Shown piece by piece: positions 9,302 to 18,384 of a DNA stretch of 64,000 bases (position 1 is its first letter; each line of letters starts with the position of its first letter). This stretch comes from Cyclobacterium amurskyense (GTDB lineage Bacteria > Bacteroidota > Bacteroidia > Cytophagales > Cyclobacteriaceae), in assembly GCF_001050135.1 (NCBI RefSeq), contig NZ_CP012040.1, positions 6,093,001-6,157,000 of the forward strand, written 5' to 3'. The position numbers were made by a program, and so were the translations under genes. A model generated the notes under the pieces. That model was not told the origin of the DNA, ran no database searches, and saw only the letters and a program-made list of their open reading frames with translations.

Positions 9302-10159
9302 TTACAATTTTTCAACTATTTCTTCGGTAGCCAACTTATTATCAATAAGACCAAGACTCATTAAAGCATCCAAAGTGGTAGTTACATCCTCATTCGGCAC
9401 CGTACCATCAGTTGCCCAATTGGTCTGAGTTAACCATTCTGAGACATCACTCTCTTCTATCTGGTAAGCCTCACTAATAGGCAAAACAAAGCTTTGCTTA
9501 TTTTCCATTAGGGTCGAGTTTATCCGGTAAATTTCCTTTTGAATACTTAAAAGCAATTCTCTCTTCTCCTTCAACATCTGTTCAGAGGCGACTATGACGA
9601 AACAAGGCCAGGGAGTTGGTATTTCTCCCACCCTCTTAAAAAGTCCCTTGTCCACTAAAGGCTTTGTCGTATACTTTTCCCAAAGAAAGGCTTTGGGTTT
9701 ATTTTCTTTGAAGGAATTAATGGCTCCGTCCAAATTATTAACAATTTCAAAATCAAGATCCTGTGTGTCCCATCCCTCCCTTTTTGAAAGAAGGTAAGCC
9801 ATTAAATGAGAGCCCGAACCCCTTCTACTTATTAGAAAAGGAGCATTTCGTAAATCTTCAATCTTTTGCACCTCGCAAGTGCCGGGAACATGAATCCCCC
9901 AAATTAATGGTGACTTGACATGGTAACCTATAATTTTCCCGGAATTTCCGTCAACTTTGTCTTTCAAAAAACTTTCTGTAAGAACAATGGCCAAATCTGT
10001 TGCACCAGTTCTTATGGCGCTATTCATAGCACCGGATCCTCTGGGTTCATTCTCCCAGACCAGTTGAACCTGATCATCCAAAAATGGTTGTTCTTTAACC
10101 AACTTTTGCCAGGGAAAATTAAAATGCTCGGGCACCCCTGTAATCCTTATCTTTTCCAT
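9302..10159 (-). CDS. Periplasmic-binding-protein-like protein without signal peptide
   Basis: This is 285 residues from the start chosen at MEKIRITG; an ATG 36 bases further upstream would add 12 unlikely residues. The sequence has the pattern of a type 2 substrate-binding fold (SsuA/ThiY-like). It shows a GAMNSAIRTGATDLAIVLTES lobe-1 segment, a SRRGSGSHLMAYLL stretch where transporters bind ligand, and a LWEKYTTKPLV hinge-lobe segment. There is no signal peptide or lipobox and no permease or ATPase gene nearby, so it is probably cytoplasmic and not part of an ABC importer. Ligand and role are unknown. Confidence 0.7.
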   Translation of the reverse strand: MEKIRITGVPEHFNFPWQKLVKEQPFLDDQVQLVWENEPRGSGAMNSAIRTGATDLAIVLTESFLKDKVDGNSGKIIGYHVKSPLIWGIHVPGTCEVQKIEDLRNAPFLISRRGSGSHLMAYLLSKREGWDTQDLDFEIVNNLDGAINSFKENKPKAFLWEKYTTKPLVDKGLFKRVGEIPTPWPCFVIVASEQMLKEKRELLLSIQKEIYRINSTLMENKQSFVLPISEAYQIEESDVSEWLTQTNWATDGTVPNEDVTTTLDALMSLGLIDNKLATEEIVEKL

Positions 10160-10283
10160 AAAACAAATATATAAAGGAAATTTTATAGTTTCCAATCAAT
10201 GATAATGGGCAGGGAAATTATGAAATATTCGGTGAAAATGTATTTTTCAATCAAATTATAAGGTAATTGTTCTGCACTATTTA

Positions 10284-10291
10284 TATCTTTG
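10284..10291 (+). promoter_or_regulatory. Probable Bacteroidota -7 element of the fbaA promoter
   Basis: TATCTTTG matches the TAnnTTTG -7 consensus of the Bacteroidota housekeeping sigma factor, 67 bases upstream of the fbaA ATG. No good -33 TTTG is found at the right spacing, so support is moderate. Confidence 0.45.
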
Positions 10292-10358
10292 AGTTCCAAA
10301 GCTATCACTTAGGTGAATGGAGGTGGATCAAATTTAATACAACCATAAATTATTTAAT

Positions 10359-11420
10359 ATGAAATTCAAACCTGGAGTAAAGTACGGCGAAGAGCTTAAA
10401 GACCTATTGGCCTATGCGAAAGAAAGCGAATTTGCAATGCCTGCAGTGAATTGTATCAACAGTAATACTGTGAATGCTGTTTTAGAAACCGCAAAAAGGG
10501 TCAACTCCCCGGTAATGATTCAGTTTTCAAATGGTGGTGCTCAGTTTTATGCTGGCAAAGGCCTTCCAAATGACAAGCAACAAGCATCTGTGGCAGGTGG
10601 TGTTTCCGGTGCCCTGCATGTACATAAAATGGCTGAAATATATGGTGTCCCTGTAGTTTTACACACAGATCATGCAGCTAAGAAATTACTTCCTTGGATA
10701 GATGGCTTACTTGCCGAAGGAAAAGCTTATTATGAAGCTTATAAAAAACCTCTTTTCAGTTCCCATATGTTGGATTTGTCTGAAGAGTCTATTGAGGAAA
10801 ACATTGAAACATCCGTAAAATATTTCAAGGAGTTTGCCAAAATTAAAATGGCAATCGAAATTGAGCTAGGTGTGACTGGTGGAGAAGAAGATGGTGTAGA
10901 CAATACAGAAATCGATAGCTCCAAACTTTATACTCAGCCTGAAGAAGTAGCTTATGCTTATGAGGAGTTGAAAAAAGTGGACGACCTGTTTACTGTAGCT
11001 GCAGCATTTGGAAATGTTCACGGGGTATACAAGCCGGGTAATGTTTCATTGAAACCTATAATTTTGAAAAATTCTCAGGATTATATCAATGAGAAATTCG
11101 GAACTACCGGCAAACCTGTGAACTTCGTATTCCATGGTGGATCAGGATCTACTGTAGAAGAAATTAGAGAAGCCAATAGCTATGGTTCTGTAAAAATGAA
11201 TATCGATACAGATCTTCAGTGGGCGTTCTGGCAAGGTGTATTGAAATACTACCACAGCAAAGAAGGATATCTTCAGACTCAATTGGGAAATCCTGAAGGA
11301 GCAGACAACCCTAACAAAAAGTCTTATGACCCTAGGGTATGGCTTAGAAAAGGTGAAGAAAACTTCGGCAAAAGATTAGAACTTGCCTTCGATATGCTAA
11401 ATGCATTGGATAGAAACTAA
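10359..11420 (+). CDS. fbaA: Fructose-bisphosphate aldolase, class II
   Basis: This 353-residue protein is very like class IIA aldolases (E. coli FbaA is about 359 residues). It has the HTDHAAKKLLPWIDG zinc/substrate motif, an IEIELGVTGGEEDGVDN segment, AAAFGNVHGVYKPGNV with a zinc-ligand histidine, and NFVFHGGSGST for phosphate binding near the C terminus. The enzyme splits fructose 1,6-bisphosphate into glyceraldehyde 3-phosphate and dihydroxyacetone phosphate in the cytoplasm. It is a single-gene unit with its own promoter-like element and a strong terminator. Confidence 0.96.
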   Translation: MKFKPGVKYGEELKDLLAYAKESEFAMPAVNCINSNTVNAVLETAKRVNSPVMIQFSNGGAQFYAGKGLPNDKQQASVAGGVSGALHVHKMAEIYGVPVVLHTDHAAKKLLPWIDGLLAEGKAYYEAYKKPLFSSHMLDLSEESIEENIETSVKYFKEFAKIKMAIEIELGVTGGEEDGVDNTEIDSSKLYTQPEEVAYAYEELKKVDDLFTVAAAFGNVHGVYKPGNVSLKPIILKNSQDYINEKFGTTGKPVNFVFHGGSGSTVEEIREANSYGSVKMNIDTDLQWAFWQGVLKYYHSKEGYLQTQLGNPEGADNPNKKSYDPRVWLRKGEENFGKRLELAFDMLNALDRN

Positions 11421-11444
11421 GTTTAGAAATACTATTTAATTGTC

Positions 11445-11477
11445 AAAGCTGCCCTATTTGGGCAGCTTTTTTTATTT
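11445..11477 (+). terminator. Intrinsic terminator of fbaA
   Basis: AAAGCTGCCC and GGGCAGCTTT form a 10-bp perfect stem with a TATTT loop, followed by TTTATTTT. It lies 24 bases past the fbaA stop. Confidence 0.92.
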
Positions 11478-11692
11478 TAGATTTTTAGAAATCCCCTCTA
11501 AAGCTGTCACCTAATGGTTTATTATTTGGCAATTGACACTATTTAAAATGGGGTCACAACTTACAAATCTTCTCCCTATAATGCTTTCAAAATAGCCGCC
11601 TCCCCGCTAAAAATTGTTGGCACTTCAGGCGCACCAGCAAGGGTGATTGCCCTATTTATGCAAAGTTTAGATTTAAACATAGAAAGGGGAAT

Positions 11693-12034
11693 TTAGTCAG
11701 ACTCTTTTTCGACTTGGTTCCTGATGGCTTCTGCTACAAAATTATTCAATGAGGTCTTTGATTCCATGGCTTTTAACGCTGCCTTTTGGTGCAAAGTAGA
11801 TGGAATTCTTACATTAAAACTCCCTTTAAATGGTTTCATAGGAGCCTTGCCCTCTGCTCTACAATCTGCTAAATAACTATCTACTACCGCTTTAAAGTCC
11901 TCTTCTAAATACTTTCCGGTTTCCCCTTCATAAGAGATCAGCCCCATCACCCCTAGTACCTTACCATATAGCAAGTTATCTTCGGGACTGTACTCAATTG
12001 TGCCTGTATAACCTTTGTATTCCAAATATTTCAT
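11693..12034 (-). CDS. hicB: HicB-type antitoxin
   Basis: This 113-residue protein has two parts. An N-terminal HicB partial-RNase-H fold starts YLEYKGYTGTIEYSPEDNLLYGKVLG. A C-terminal ribbon-helix-helix has the pattern FNVRIPSTLHQKAALKAMESKTSLNNFVAEAIR and is expected to bind DNA. The start overlaps the hicA stop by 4 bases, with the toxin gene first, the usual hicAB order. The product should bind and neutralise the adjacent HicA RNase and repress the operon through a palindrome just upstream of hicA. Confidence 0.9.
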   Translation of the reverse strand: MKYLEYKGYTGTIEYSPEDNLLYGKVLGVMGLISYEGETGKYLEEDFKAVVDSYLADCRAEGKAPMKPFKGSFNVRIPSTLHQKAALKAMESKTSLNNFVAEAIRNQVEKESD

Positions 12035-12273
12035 AATTCCAATAATTCTTTTATCTGCCTCATCTGATACCGCTTCATAACCCCGTTTGGATGTGGTTTA
12101 TGAAGTATAATTGGAACGCTCACTTCATTCTCAAATTTCACCCTTGATCCTGAAATCTTTCCTATTTTTACATCCTTAAAACCAAAATACCCAAGAAGTC
12201 TCACCAACTCTTCGTAATGAAAGTCGGATGGCATACTCAAAAACCTAGCAATTAGTTTTTCCCTCTTAGCCAT
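12031..12273 (-). CDS. hicA: HicA-type mRNA interferase toxin
   Basis: This 80-residue protein has the HicA dsRBD-like pattern: ELVRLLGYFGFKDVK, then a beta segment with GSRVKF, then VPIILHKPHP and YQMRQIKELL. Most HicA toxins have GSH at the first position and use that histidine as the catalytic base. Here it is GSR, while a histidine pair lies in LHKPHP. This points to the GSR subgroup of HicA, which is usually paired with RHH-type HicB proteins as here. It likely cleaves mRNA when HicB is degraded. It is transcribed from a short upstream region containing an inverted repeat. Confidence 0.85.
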   Translation of the reverse strand: MAKREKLIARFLSMPSDFHYEELVRLLGYFGFKDVKIGKISGSRVKFENEVSVPIILHKPHPNGVMKRYQMRQIKELLEL

Positions 12274-12280
12274 AAACTCA

Positions 12281-12302
12281 ATGCAACTACATTTAGTTGC
12301 AT
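12281..12302. promoter_or_regulatory. Palindromic operator candidate of hicAB
   Basis: ATGCAACT and AGTTGCAT form a perfect 8-bp inverted repeat with a 6-base spacer, 8 bases upstream of the hicA start codon. The position suits autorepression by the RHH domain of HicB, but no binding data are available. Confidence 0.55.
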
Positions 12303-12464
12303 ATTACAAACTATTTTTTCGTTTTCATAATGAATATCGCCTTAAACCCCTGATTGTAGGCGTTGTACCGATCTGTTTGGTACCTTCCCGGTTTATGTAT
12401 CTGTGGTAGGTTTTCCCCGTCCACTTCATTATCTAACTGGGTTAATAAAATACTCCTATTAAAC

Positions 12465-12501
12465 AAAAAAAGCACCGAGTAGAAAATAAACCCGATGCTT
12501 T
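12465..12501 (-). terminator. Intrinsic terminator downstream of the 698-residue esterase gene
   Basis: Read on the minus strand, AAAGCATCGGG pairs with CTCGGTGCTTT (two G-U pairs) around an 11-base loop and is followed by a U-run. It lies about 60 bases past the stop at 12560. Confidence 0.75.
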
Positions 12502-12559
12502 ATAACTGTATTTATATTTCAAGTCAAATCTGCTCCTGAAATTGAAATAATAGCCCCTC

Positions 12560-14656
12560 TTAAAGGTTAAGCCATTTTGTCAAATGGGCTTTTCTATCGT
12601 TTGCATTTTTTACGGAAAGGGCTTTGATTTTTTCGTTACCTCCACGCTCAGGCAATAGGGAGTGTTCTTTTTTCAACTCTGTATTTTCATGAAGCACTAT
12701 TGGATTGGTAATGCTCAAATTTTCCAACAAGTCTGGCAAATCATAATGCTTCAATGCACCAGCTACTGTATAATTAATTTCACTTGTATTGTACCTGAAA
12801 GACTCTACAATTCCTCTGTAAGAACTCATTGGATCTACTAATGCTATTGAAGATATTGCAGGGTTGAAATTGGCCGCATGAAGCAGTACCGAAGACATTT
12901 CTCCTTTAGCAAGGCCTTTTATCTCTCTAGCTCCCTCTTTCTCCTGCAAAACAGCTACCAGACGATTGGCATCACCTGCATTAATCCCCACAATGCTTCT
13001 TCCAATAAGAATACTTTCAAACCAAAGGTTATATGAATGGCCGTCGAAATTAGCATCGCCTCTAAAACTTCCATTACCCATCTCTCCAGTATTCAAAAGA
13101 TCCGGAGCAAGTACCATGGCTCCTGCTTTCACCAAAGCCTCCATGTCTCCGCCTACACTAGCATCAACAGCTTTACCTGATGGATCTAAATAAAGCACCG
13201 CTTTATCTGTAGCATGATCAGGTTTCATTAATAGGTAAGGCAACCAGTAGTCTCCTTCTCCCTTCATCAGGTGTTGTTCAATGGTATACCCATCACGTTG
13301 ATACCTGCCAACCATCATGGTTTCTGACAATGCTTCAGGCTTTTTATAACCCGAAAGTTTTCTTGCCCAGTCTACCTTCTCTTCCAAGGAGCCATTCAAT
13401 TCCTGTAGTTCAGCCTTGTTTAGGTCATAGGTGGTTTTGCCATTATAGCTGCTCACCAACTGCCCTGTAGGAGATACCTGCAACACCTCCATTGATAATG
13501 TATCGATGTCCTGGTCTTCCACAGCTCCTGGTAAGTCAAGATGTTTTCTAAAGAATGCATACATGCGTTCTCTGTTCTTTTTCGTTGAAGCATGGCCATC
13601 ATCATCTTCAATTTTTTGAAAGTTCTCTGATACACCATAAGCATCATAAATTCTTTGAACCTGTTGACTGGTTTCTCTTACCCCTTCTATATTGAACATG
13701 TCACGAGTAGTAGAGATAAGCAGGTTGGGTTTTGGTGCCCTAACGATCATTAGATCAGGATGGTCCAACCCCTTTGCAATGGCATGGTAGAAATTTTGTT
13801 CGGCATCCTGAGGACCATGAGTAAGCATCAGTCGCTTGAAATTGGTAATGTAATTTTCAGGTGCAGATGCATTAATCCTCTCATCAAAAGCAGCGATATA
13901 AGAAGATTGTGTACCTCCTCCTGACCTTCCTGTGATTCCAATTCTACCTGGATCCACTTCTTTTCTAGTCATCAGGTAATCAACCACCCTGATACCATCC
14001 CAAATCATGTGTCTGGCCTCTGAAGAACCTACAACAAATGCTTGCGCTCCTGGATAAGAATGTTGCTTAGTTGGGCCTCCTACCAGATCTTTATTTGTGT
14101 CATGATCAAAATATTCCAATCTTTCTCCTTGTCCAACGGGATCAAAGCCAAAAACAATAAACCCTTTCTTTACCAAATTAAGAATTACATGCTGGTAAGT
14201 AGGAGCTCTATAAGCCAAAGGCGTATGTCCTGAGCAATAAATAATGGTAGGGGTTCTCCCTTTTACTCCATCAGGAATAAAAAGAGTCCCACTCACAAAA
14301 AATCCCGGTTGGGATTCAAATACAATGTTTTCAAATTTATATCCATTCCCTCTATGCTTTCCGGTAACTTTTGGATTCAAAGGTGTTTTTTCAGGAAATG
14401 GTCCTACCGCCTCCATCAGTTTGTCTTTGGCTTTTTCTTGCCAGTCTTTCCATTCATTCAAAGAAGAGATAGAAGCAATGGCCTTGTCTCTTTCATCAAG
14501 CATATCAAGTGCTAGTTGGCTTTGGTGCTTGTAAAGAGCATTAGGACCGTCGGTGAAGTTAACCCAGTGAGATTGAATCACTGATAGATCTTCCTGGGAG
14601 AACCCGATAGAAGCCAAGCCAATAAAAAGCAGTAGTGTCAGTGGTATTTTTTTCAT
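12560..14656 (-). CDS. Exported alpha/beta-hydrolase (acetylxylan-esterase-like)
   Basis: This 698-residue protein has a signal peptide (about 1-20, ending GFSQ). The first half is an alpha/beta-hydrolase of the acetylxylan esterase / dienelactone-hydrolase clan. The nucleophile elbow is GITGRSGGGTQS (Ser about 245), TTRDMFN holds a possible acid, and DDGHAS supplies the histidine (about 353). The second half (about 400-698) looks like a degenerate second hydrolase domain with no clear elbow. It is probably periplasmic and removes ester groups from plant or algal glycans. It lies 216 bases past the end of a five-gene operon, so it is either a distal member or has its own promoter next to the palindrome at 14683. 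Confidence 0.8.
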   Translation of the reverse strand: MKKIPLTLLLFIGLASIGFSQEDLSVIQSHWVNFTDGPNALYKHQSQLALDMLDERDKAIASISSLNEWKDWQEKAKDKLMEAVGPFPEKTPLNPKVTGKHRGNGYKFENIVFESQPGFFVSGTLFIPDGVKGRTPTIIYCSGHTPLAYRAPTYQHVILNLVKKGFIVFGFDPVGQGERLEYFDHDTNKDLVGGPTKQHSYPGAQAFVVGSSEARHMIWDGIRVVDYLMTRKEVDPGRIGITGRSGGGTQSSYIAAFDERINASAPENYITNFKRLMLTHGPQDAEQNFYHAIAKGLDHPDLMIVRAPKPNLLISTTRDMFNIEGVRETSQQVQRIYDAYGVSENFQKIEDDDGHASTKKNRERMYAFFRKHLDLPGAVEDQDIDTLSMEVLQVSPTGQLVSSYNGKTTYDLNKAELQELNGSLEEKVDWARKLSGYKKPEALSETMMVGRYQRDGYTIEQHLMKGEGDYWLPYLLMKPDHATDKAVLYLDPSGKAVDASVGGDMEALVKAGAMVLAPDLLNTGEMGNGSFRGDANFDGHSYNLWFESILIGRSIVGINAGDANRLVAVLQEKEGAREIKGLAKGEMSSVLLHAANFNPAISSIALVDPMSSYRGIVESFRYNTSEINYTVAGALKHYDLPDLLENLSITNPIVLHENTELKKEHSLLPERGGNEKIKALSVKNANDRKAHLTKWLNL

Positions 14657-14682
14657 TTATAGAAAGTTTGTAATTTAACAGT

Positions 14683-14707
14683 ACAACAGGTTTTTACAAC
14701 CAGTTGT
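14683..14707. promoter_or_regulatory. Inverted repeat upstream of the 698-residue esterase gene
   Basis: ACAACAGGTT and AACCAGTTGT are separated by TTTAC, and nine of ten positions are complementary. It sits 27-51 bases upstream of the gene start, where an operator would be expected. The binding regulator is unknown. Confidence 0.4.
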
Positions 14708-14872
14708 GGCTTGTTTATAAAAATAATTTAGTTAAGTATCAATTAGCCCCATTATTTGCTGGTAACTATTGGAATAAAAACGAAAGGCTTTTTCCTTTAA
14801 AACAAAAGAAAAATCCTTCCTAATATATTGTGACATGAAAAGACCAACTATTAAAGTCTTCATTCTCAATAT

Positions 14873-16246
14873 TTATACTTGATCTGGAACGACGTAAGGA
14901 GGTCGACTAGGCCTAGTGAGCATGGTGTCTGCTTCAGAATCATTGGCAAACTTCTCATAATCCCCCATGAACTTGAGTCCTCTCTCCAATCGATAGGAAA
15001 TGTTAGCTATCTGTGGCAAAGCAGAGGAATAATAGCCTTCTCTAATGTCGCAATTCAATGCTTCGTTGTTTCCTGCTCTTACACTGTCAAGAAAATTAGC
15101 GTAATGTTCAGAACCTCCTGGTGCAGCCATCAATACATTGCTGCCTGAAACTTCAGTTTTAGCCTTTTGGGATGTAGCAAATGGTTCTTTTTCATCTGTA
15201 CGGAAAGCTTTCCAGGTACCTCCGTTAAGCTCAAGGTATCCCTCAGTACCATAAAACATGTTTCCTATTTTGGTTCCAAGGCTGGATTCTCCATTCGTAT
15301 ACCTACCACGGGTTTCAAATTCCAAGGTTTTACCATCCTCATACTTAAAGATAGAAGTCTGGGTATTGGGGGTTTCTTGTGAACATTCTTTGGGAGAAAT
15401 TCCATATATGGCTCCTGAAGAAAATACAGATACAGGATGCTCATTTTTATTCAAACCCCAGCGGGCAACATCGAATTGGTGAGGCCCTTGATTTCCTGTA
15501 TCCCCATTTCCTGTATCCCAGTGCCAGTGCCAGTTGTAATGTCCTTTTTTCTCATTATATGCCCGGTAAGGAGCAGGTCCTAGCCACATGTCATAATGCA
15601 AACCTTCCGGTGGCGCACTATCCTTGGCTATTCCAAAACTATTTCTTGGCTTGTAACACAAGCCTCTGGCCATGTATACTTCACCAATATTGCCGTCATG
15701 AAGAAATTTCATGGCTTCTTGAACATTTTCGATGGAACGGTTTTGAAACCCTACCTGAACGACACGGTTGTATTTTCTGGCAGCTTCTATCATTTTTCTA
15801 CCTTCAAAAACATTGTGACTTGCTGGTTTTTCAACATATACATGCTTTCCTGCCTGACAGGCCCAGATAGTACCTAGTGCATGCCAATGGTTTGGTGTAG
15901 CAAATGAAACGGCATCAATTTCCGGATCATCCAAAACCTTCCGCATGTCCCATTCCGTATTGGGCTTATCTCCTACAGTGTCTCTTACCAGTTTCACTTT
16001 TTCGGCCCAGGTATTCTCATCTGTATCACACAAGGTTTTGATGACAACATTCCGACTTTCCTTAAGCTTACAATATTGGTTGATATGGTTGGTACCTTGT
16101 CCCCTAATACCTATCATTCCGATCTGTATTCGGTCATTGGCACCTAAAATATTCCCATAGGATTTAGCACTCATGGTCATTCCTGCCACAGCCAGCCCTG
16201 CACTTCCCAATAGGCTCTTTTTGATGAAATCTCTTCTTTCTGTCAT
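14873..16246 (-). CDS. Tat-exported Gfo/Idh/MocA oxidoreductase
   Basis: This 457-residue protein has a twin-arginine signal (ERRDFIKKS, then a hydrophobic stretch). The dinucleotide-binding loop is IGMIGIRGQGTNH, the lysine motif VYVEKPASHNVFEGRK is the EKP signature, and GPHQFDVARWGL supplies the conserved histidine region. Proteins of this family oxidise or isomerise sugars with bound NAD(P). Tat export allows the folded enzyme to carry its cofactor out of the cytoplasm, as in glucose-fructose oxidoreductase. It is the last gene of a five-gene operon with an isomerase and two hydrolases, so the substrate is probably a sugar released from a polysaccharide. Confidence 0.88.
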   Translation of the reverse strand: MTERRDFIKKSLLGSAGLAVAGMTMSAKSYGNILGANDRIQIGMIGIRGQGTNHINQYCKLKESRNVVIKTLCDTDENTWAEKVKLVRDTVGDKPNTEWDMRKVLDDPEIDAVSFATPNHWHALGTIWACQAGKHVYVEKPASHNVFEGRKMIEAARKYNRVVQVGFQNRSIENVQEAMKFLHDGNIGEVYMARGLCYKPRNSFGIAKDSAPPEGLHYDMWLGPAPYRAYNEKKGHYNWHWHWDTGNGDTGNQGPHQFDVARWGLNKNEHPVSVFSSGAIYGISPKECSQETPNTQTSIFKYEDGKTLEFETRGRYTNGESSLGTKIGNMFYGTEGYLELNGGTWKAFRTDEKEPFATSQKAKTEVSGSNVLMAAPGGSEHYANFLDSVRAGNNEALNCDIREGYYSSALPQIANISYRLERGLKFMGDYEKFANDSEADTMLTRPSRPPYVVPDQV

Positions 16247-16279
16247 TTCAATTTTTTGAATAATTTTGGCTTAAGTGGC

Positions 16280-17167
16280 CTATAAGTTTTTTAGGTATTG
16301 CTCAAAAGTCTTTTTCTGAGCAATCATTGCCGCTAATTTGTCAGCAGGATCACTATGAGCTTCAATTAGTATCCAGCCATTGTAATCCGCTTTATGCATC
16401 AATTTGAAAAGTTCCTGAAAAGGATAATCATTTTCATCAAATGCCCGAATATGGGTAGTATCTCCCAACCATTCTTTGACCATATCAAAGTTCCCCTCAA
16501 GCCCTGGCTCCATTAGATCGGTATTGTTACTATTCCAGCAAATTTTCACATTGGAAGAAGTTACCTGATCAAATATTTCCTTCATCACAGGAAGCTGTTG
16601 GGTTACCTTTCCATGAACTTCTACACGTACCAACTGACCAAGGTCTTTGGCATATTCACCTACCTCGCTAAAAGATTTGGCGATTTGAGCGATGGTTTTT
16701 TCTCGTGATACTTCTTCTGGAAGCCGATTGGGCTTTACTTTAATACCAGTAGCACCAATATCATGGCACAATTTTATGTATTCCTTAGTATCTCTAATAT
16801 TTGCGGCCAACTCTGCTGGGTCAGGGCTATGGTATTCATAATTACTACCATAACCAACGCAGGTTACTGGACTGCCTTTAAATCTCTTTTTAACTTCTTT
16901 TCGTTCTTTTTTGCTAAGACTCGTTTCCACACCGTGAGCATGTTGTGTCCGAAGCTCTACACCTTCATATCCTGCTTTTTCACAGTTGGATATAAGTTCA
17001 GGTAATGCCCAGTCTTTTCCCCACAGATAGGTCACTAAACCCAACTTCATAGAAGCCACTTTAGGAATAACAGGACTGGCCCATGTGGTCCCCATACTGC
17101 TCAGTGCTATACCTGACAAAAGGCTTTTCTTAAGAAATTCTCTTCGATTATTTTGATCGTTGTTCAT
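16280..17167 (-). CDS. Tat-exported sugar isomerase/epimerase (xylose-isomerase-like TIM barrel)
   Basis: This 295-residue protein has a twin-arginine signal (NRREFLKKS). The mature part follows the AP-endonuclease-2/xylose-isomerase-like TIM-barrel pattern. GYEGVELRTQHAHG holds the first acidic residue, GIKVKPNR comes later, VRVEVHGK carries a Glu/His pair, KICWNSNNTDLM follows, and WILIEAHSD is the final acidic strand. Family members often bind a divalent metal and move carbonyl groups of sugars or inositols. It lies 33 bases from the Gfo/Idh gene and 10 bases from an esterase gene, in one operon. Confidence 0.85.
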   Translation of the reverse strand: MNNDQNNRREFLKKSLLSGIALSSMGTTWASPVIPKVASMKLGLVTYLWGKDWALPELISNCEKAGYEGVELRTQHAHGVETSLSKKERKEVKKRFKGSPVTCVGYGSNYEYHSPDPAELAANIRDTKEYIKLCHDIGATGIKVKPNRLPEEVSREKTIAQIAKSFSEVGEYAKDLGQLVRVEVHGKVTQQLPVMKEIFDQVTSSNVKICWNSNNTDLMEPGLEGNFDMVKEWLGDTTHIRAFDENDYPFQELFKLMHKADYNGWILIEAHSDPADKLAAMIAQKKTFEQYLKNL

Positions 17168-17177
17168 TGTTTTGGGT

Positions 17178-18374
17178 TTACCATTTTACGTTATCTATGG
17201 AAGTAATTCCATAAGCAGGGAAAGGATTCTTATCATTGAAGGGATACAATGCTTTTTGGTCTTCGACTGTAACGGCTTCTTCTTTTAAGCGCCCATCGCT
17301 GTACATGGCTTTGGAAAGATCCAATTTTAAATTTTTAGCTAAAAAAGGATATACAGCTTGTCTTTTCTTCTCATCATAGCCATGATTATCCTCTGGGATA
17401 TGCTTGTTCTCAACTTTTTCAGAATGACCTTTTAGACCATAAATGTACTGAAGGAATGGGTATTCCACATTCGGGGTATTCTTGGTCCAGTCACCTCCCA
17501 CAGAGGTTAATAAAAGAGGTTTTGGTGCAAATACTGCCGCAATCTCTACATTGTTGGTTTGATAATTCTTTGCTTTATGTATTGGCATGCCACTCTCACA
17601 CTCACATCCACCAAAGAAATGAGCAGAAACCATTACTACTGGCGCTGCAACATCGATTCGATCATCCACTGCTGCCAATAGAAAGGATTGTGTTCCTCCT
17701 CCTGATGCACCGGTAACGGCCAGTCGATCGGGATCCGCTCCCAAGGAAAGGATAAAATCCACGCTTCTGATACTGTTCCATAATTGCAATTTGAGCACAT
17801 CTCCTTCTCTATGTTCCCAGCCAATTTCACCCATTTGACCATAACCAACAGCATCATAAGCCCAAACTATTGCACCCATTCTGGCCATAGAGGCAAATCT
17901 TTTTTGCGCATCAGGTCTGTACCTTCCTACATCTCCAGGTTTTGTCCAGTGTCCATGAGGACTAAGAATCCCTGGTGCTTTACCGGGGTTTTCACTAGGC
18001 ATGTACAAACTTCCGGTTACAAAAACACCTGGCAAACTTTCGAAAGCTATATTTTGAACCACATAGCCATCAAATTTTCTAATTTCACCCATAATTGGTT
18101 TTAAAGGTGACTTTTTAGGCATTTTAACTAGGTCCGTTCCCTTAAGTATTTGTTTTCTAATCTCAGCAGCTCTTTTGTTCCAAGCTTTTTCGGTGCTGTA
18201 CTTTTTCTTCTCCATTTGGAGAAATGCTGCTCCTTCTTCTTCTGTCCAATGGTCACCAACACAGAGCATGTCTGAATCTAAACTTTGGGCATTCACTACT
18301 TCTGGAAAAGTAAAAACCAGGAAGAGGATTACTATTAAATACCAATTTGATTTCATAAGGAAGGTGTTTTTCAT
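17178..18374 (-). CDS. Exported alpha/beta-hydrolase (esterase-like)
   Basis: This 398-residue protein has a signal peptide (about 1-29, ending VVNAQ). The alpha/beta-hydrolase core has AVTGASGGGTQSF as the nucleophile elbow, LLLTSVGGDWT near the expected acidic position and EDNHGYDEKKR with the catalytic histidine. It resembles the first half of the 698-residue hydrolase at 12560, so the two are likely paralogues. The spacing of 10 bases to the genes on both sides indicates an operon. It is probably a periplasmic carbohydrate esterase; the leaving group cannot be told. Confidence 0.82.
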   Translation of the reverse strand: MKNTFLMKSNWYLIVILFLVFTFPEVVNAQSLDSDMLCVGDHWTEEEGAAFLQMEKKKYSTEKAWNKRAAEIRKQILKGTDLVKMPKKSPLKPIMGEIRKFDGYVVQNIAFESLPGVFVTGSLYMPSENPGKAPGILSPHGHWTKPGDVGRYRPDAQKRFASMARMGAIVWAYDAVGYGQMGEIGWEHREGDVLKLQLWNSIRSVDFILSLGADPDRLAVTGASGGGTQSFLLAAVDDRIDVAAPVVMVSAHFFGGCECESGMPIHKAKNYQTNNVEIAAVFAPKPLLLTSVGGDWTKNTPNVEYPFLQYIYGLKGHSEKVENKHIPEDNHGYDEKKRQAVYPFLAKNLKLDLSKAMYSDGRLKEEAVTVEDQKALYPFNDKNPFPAYGITSIDNVKW

Positions 18375-18384
18375 AAAGAAATAG

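Noticed and set aside
15379..15870. 163-residue plus-strand frame
   Set aside because: It lies opposite the Gfo/Idh gene, whose motifs are clear.
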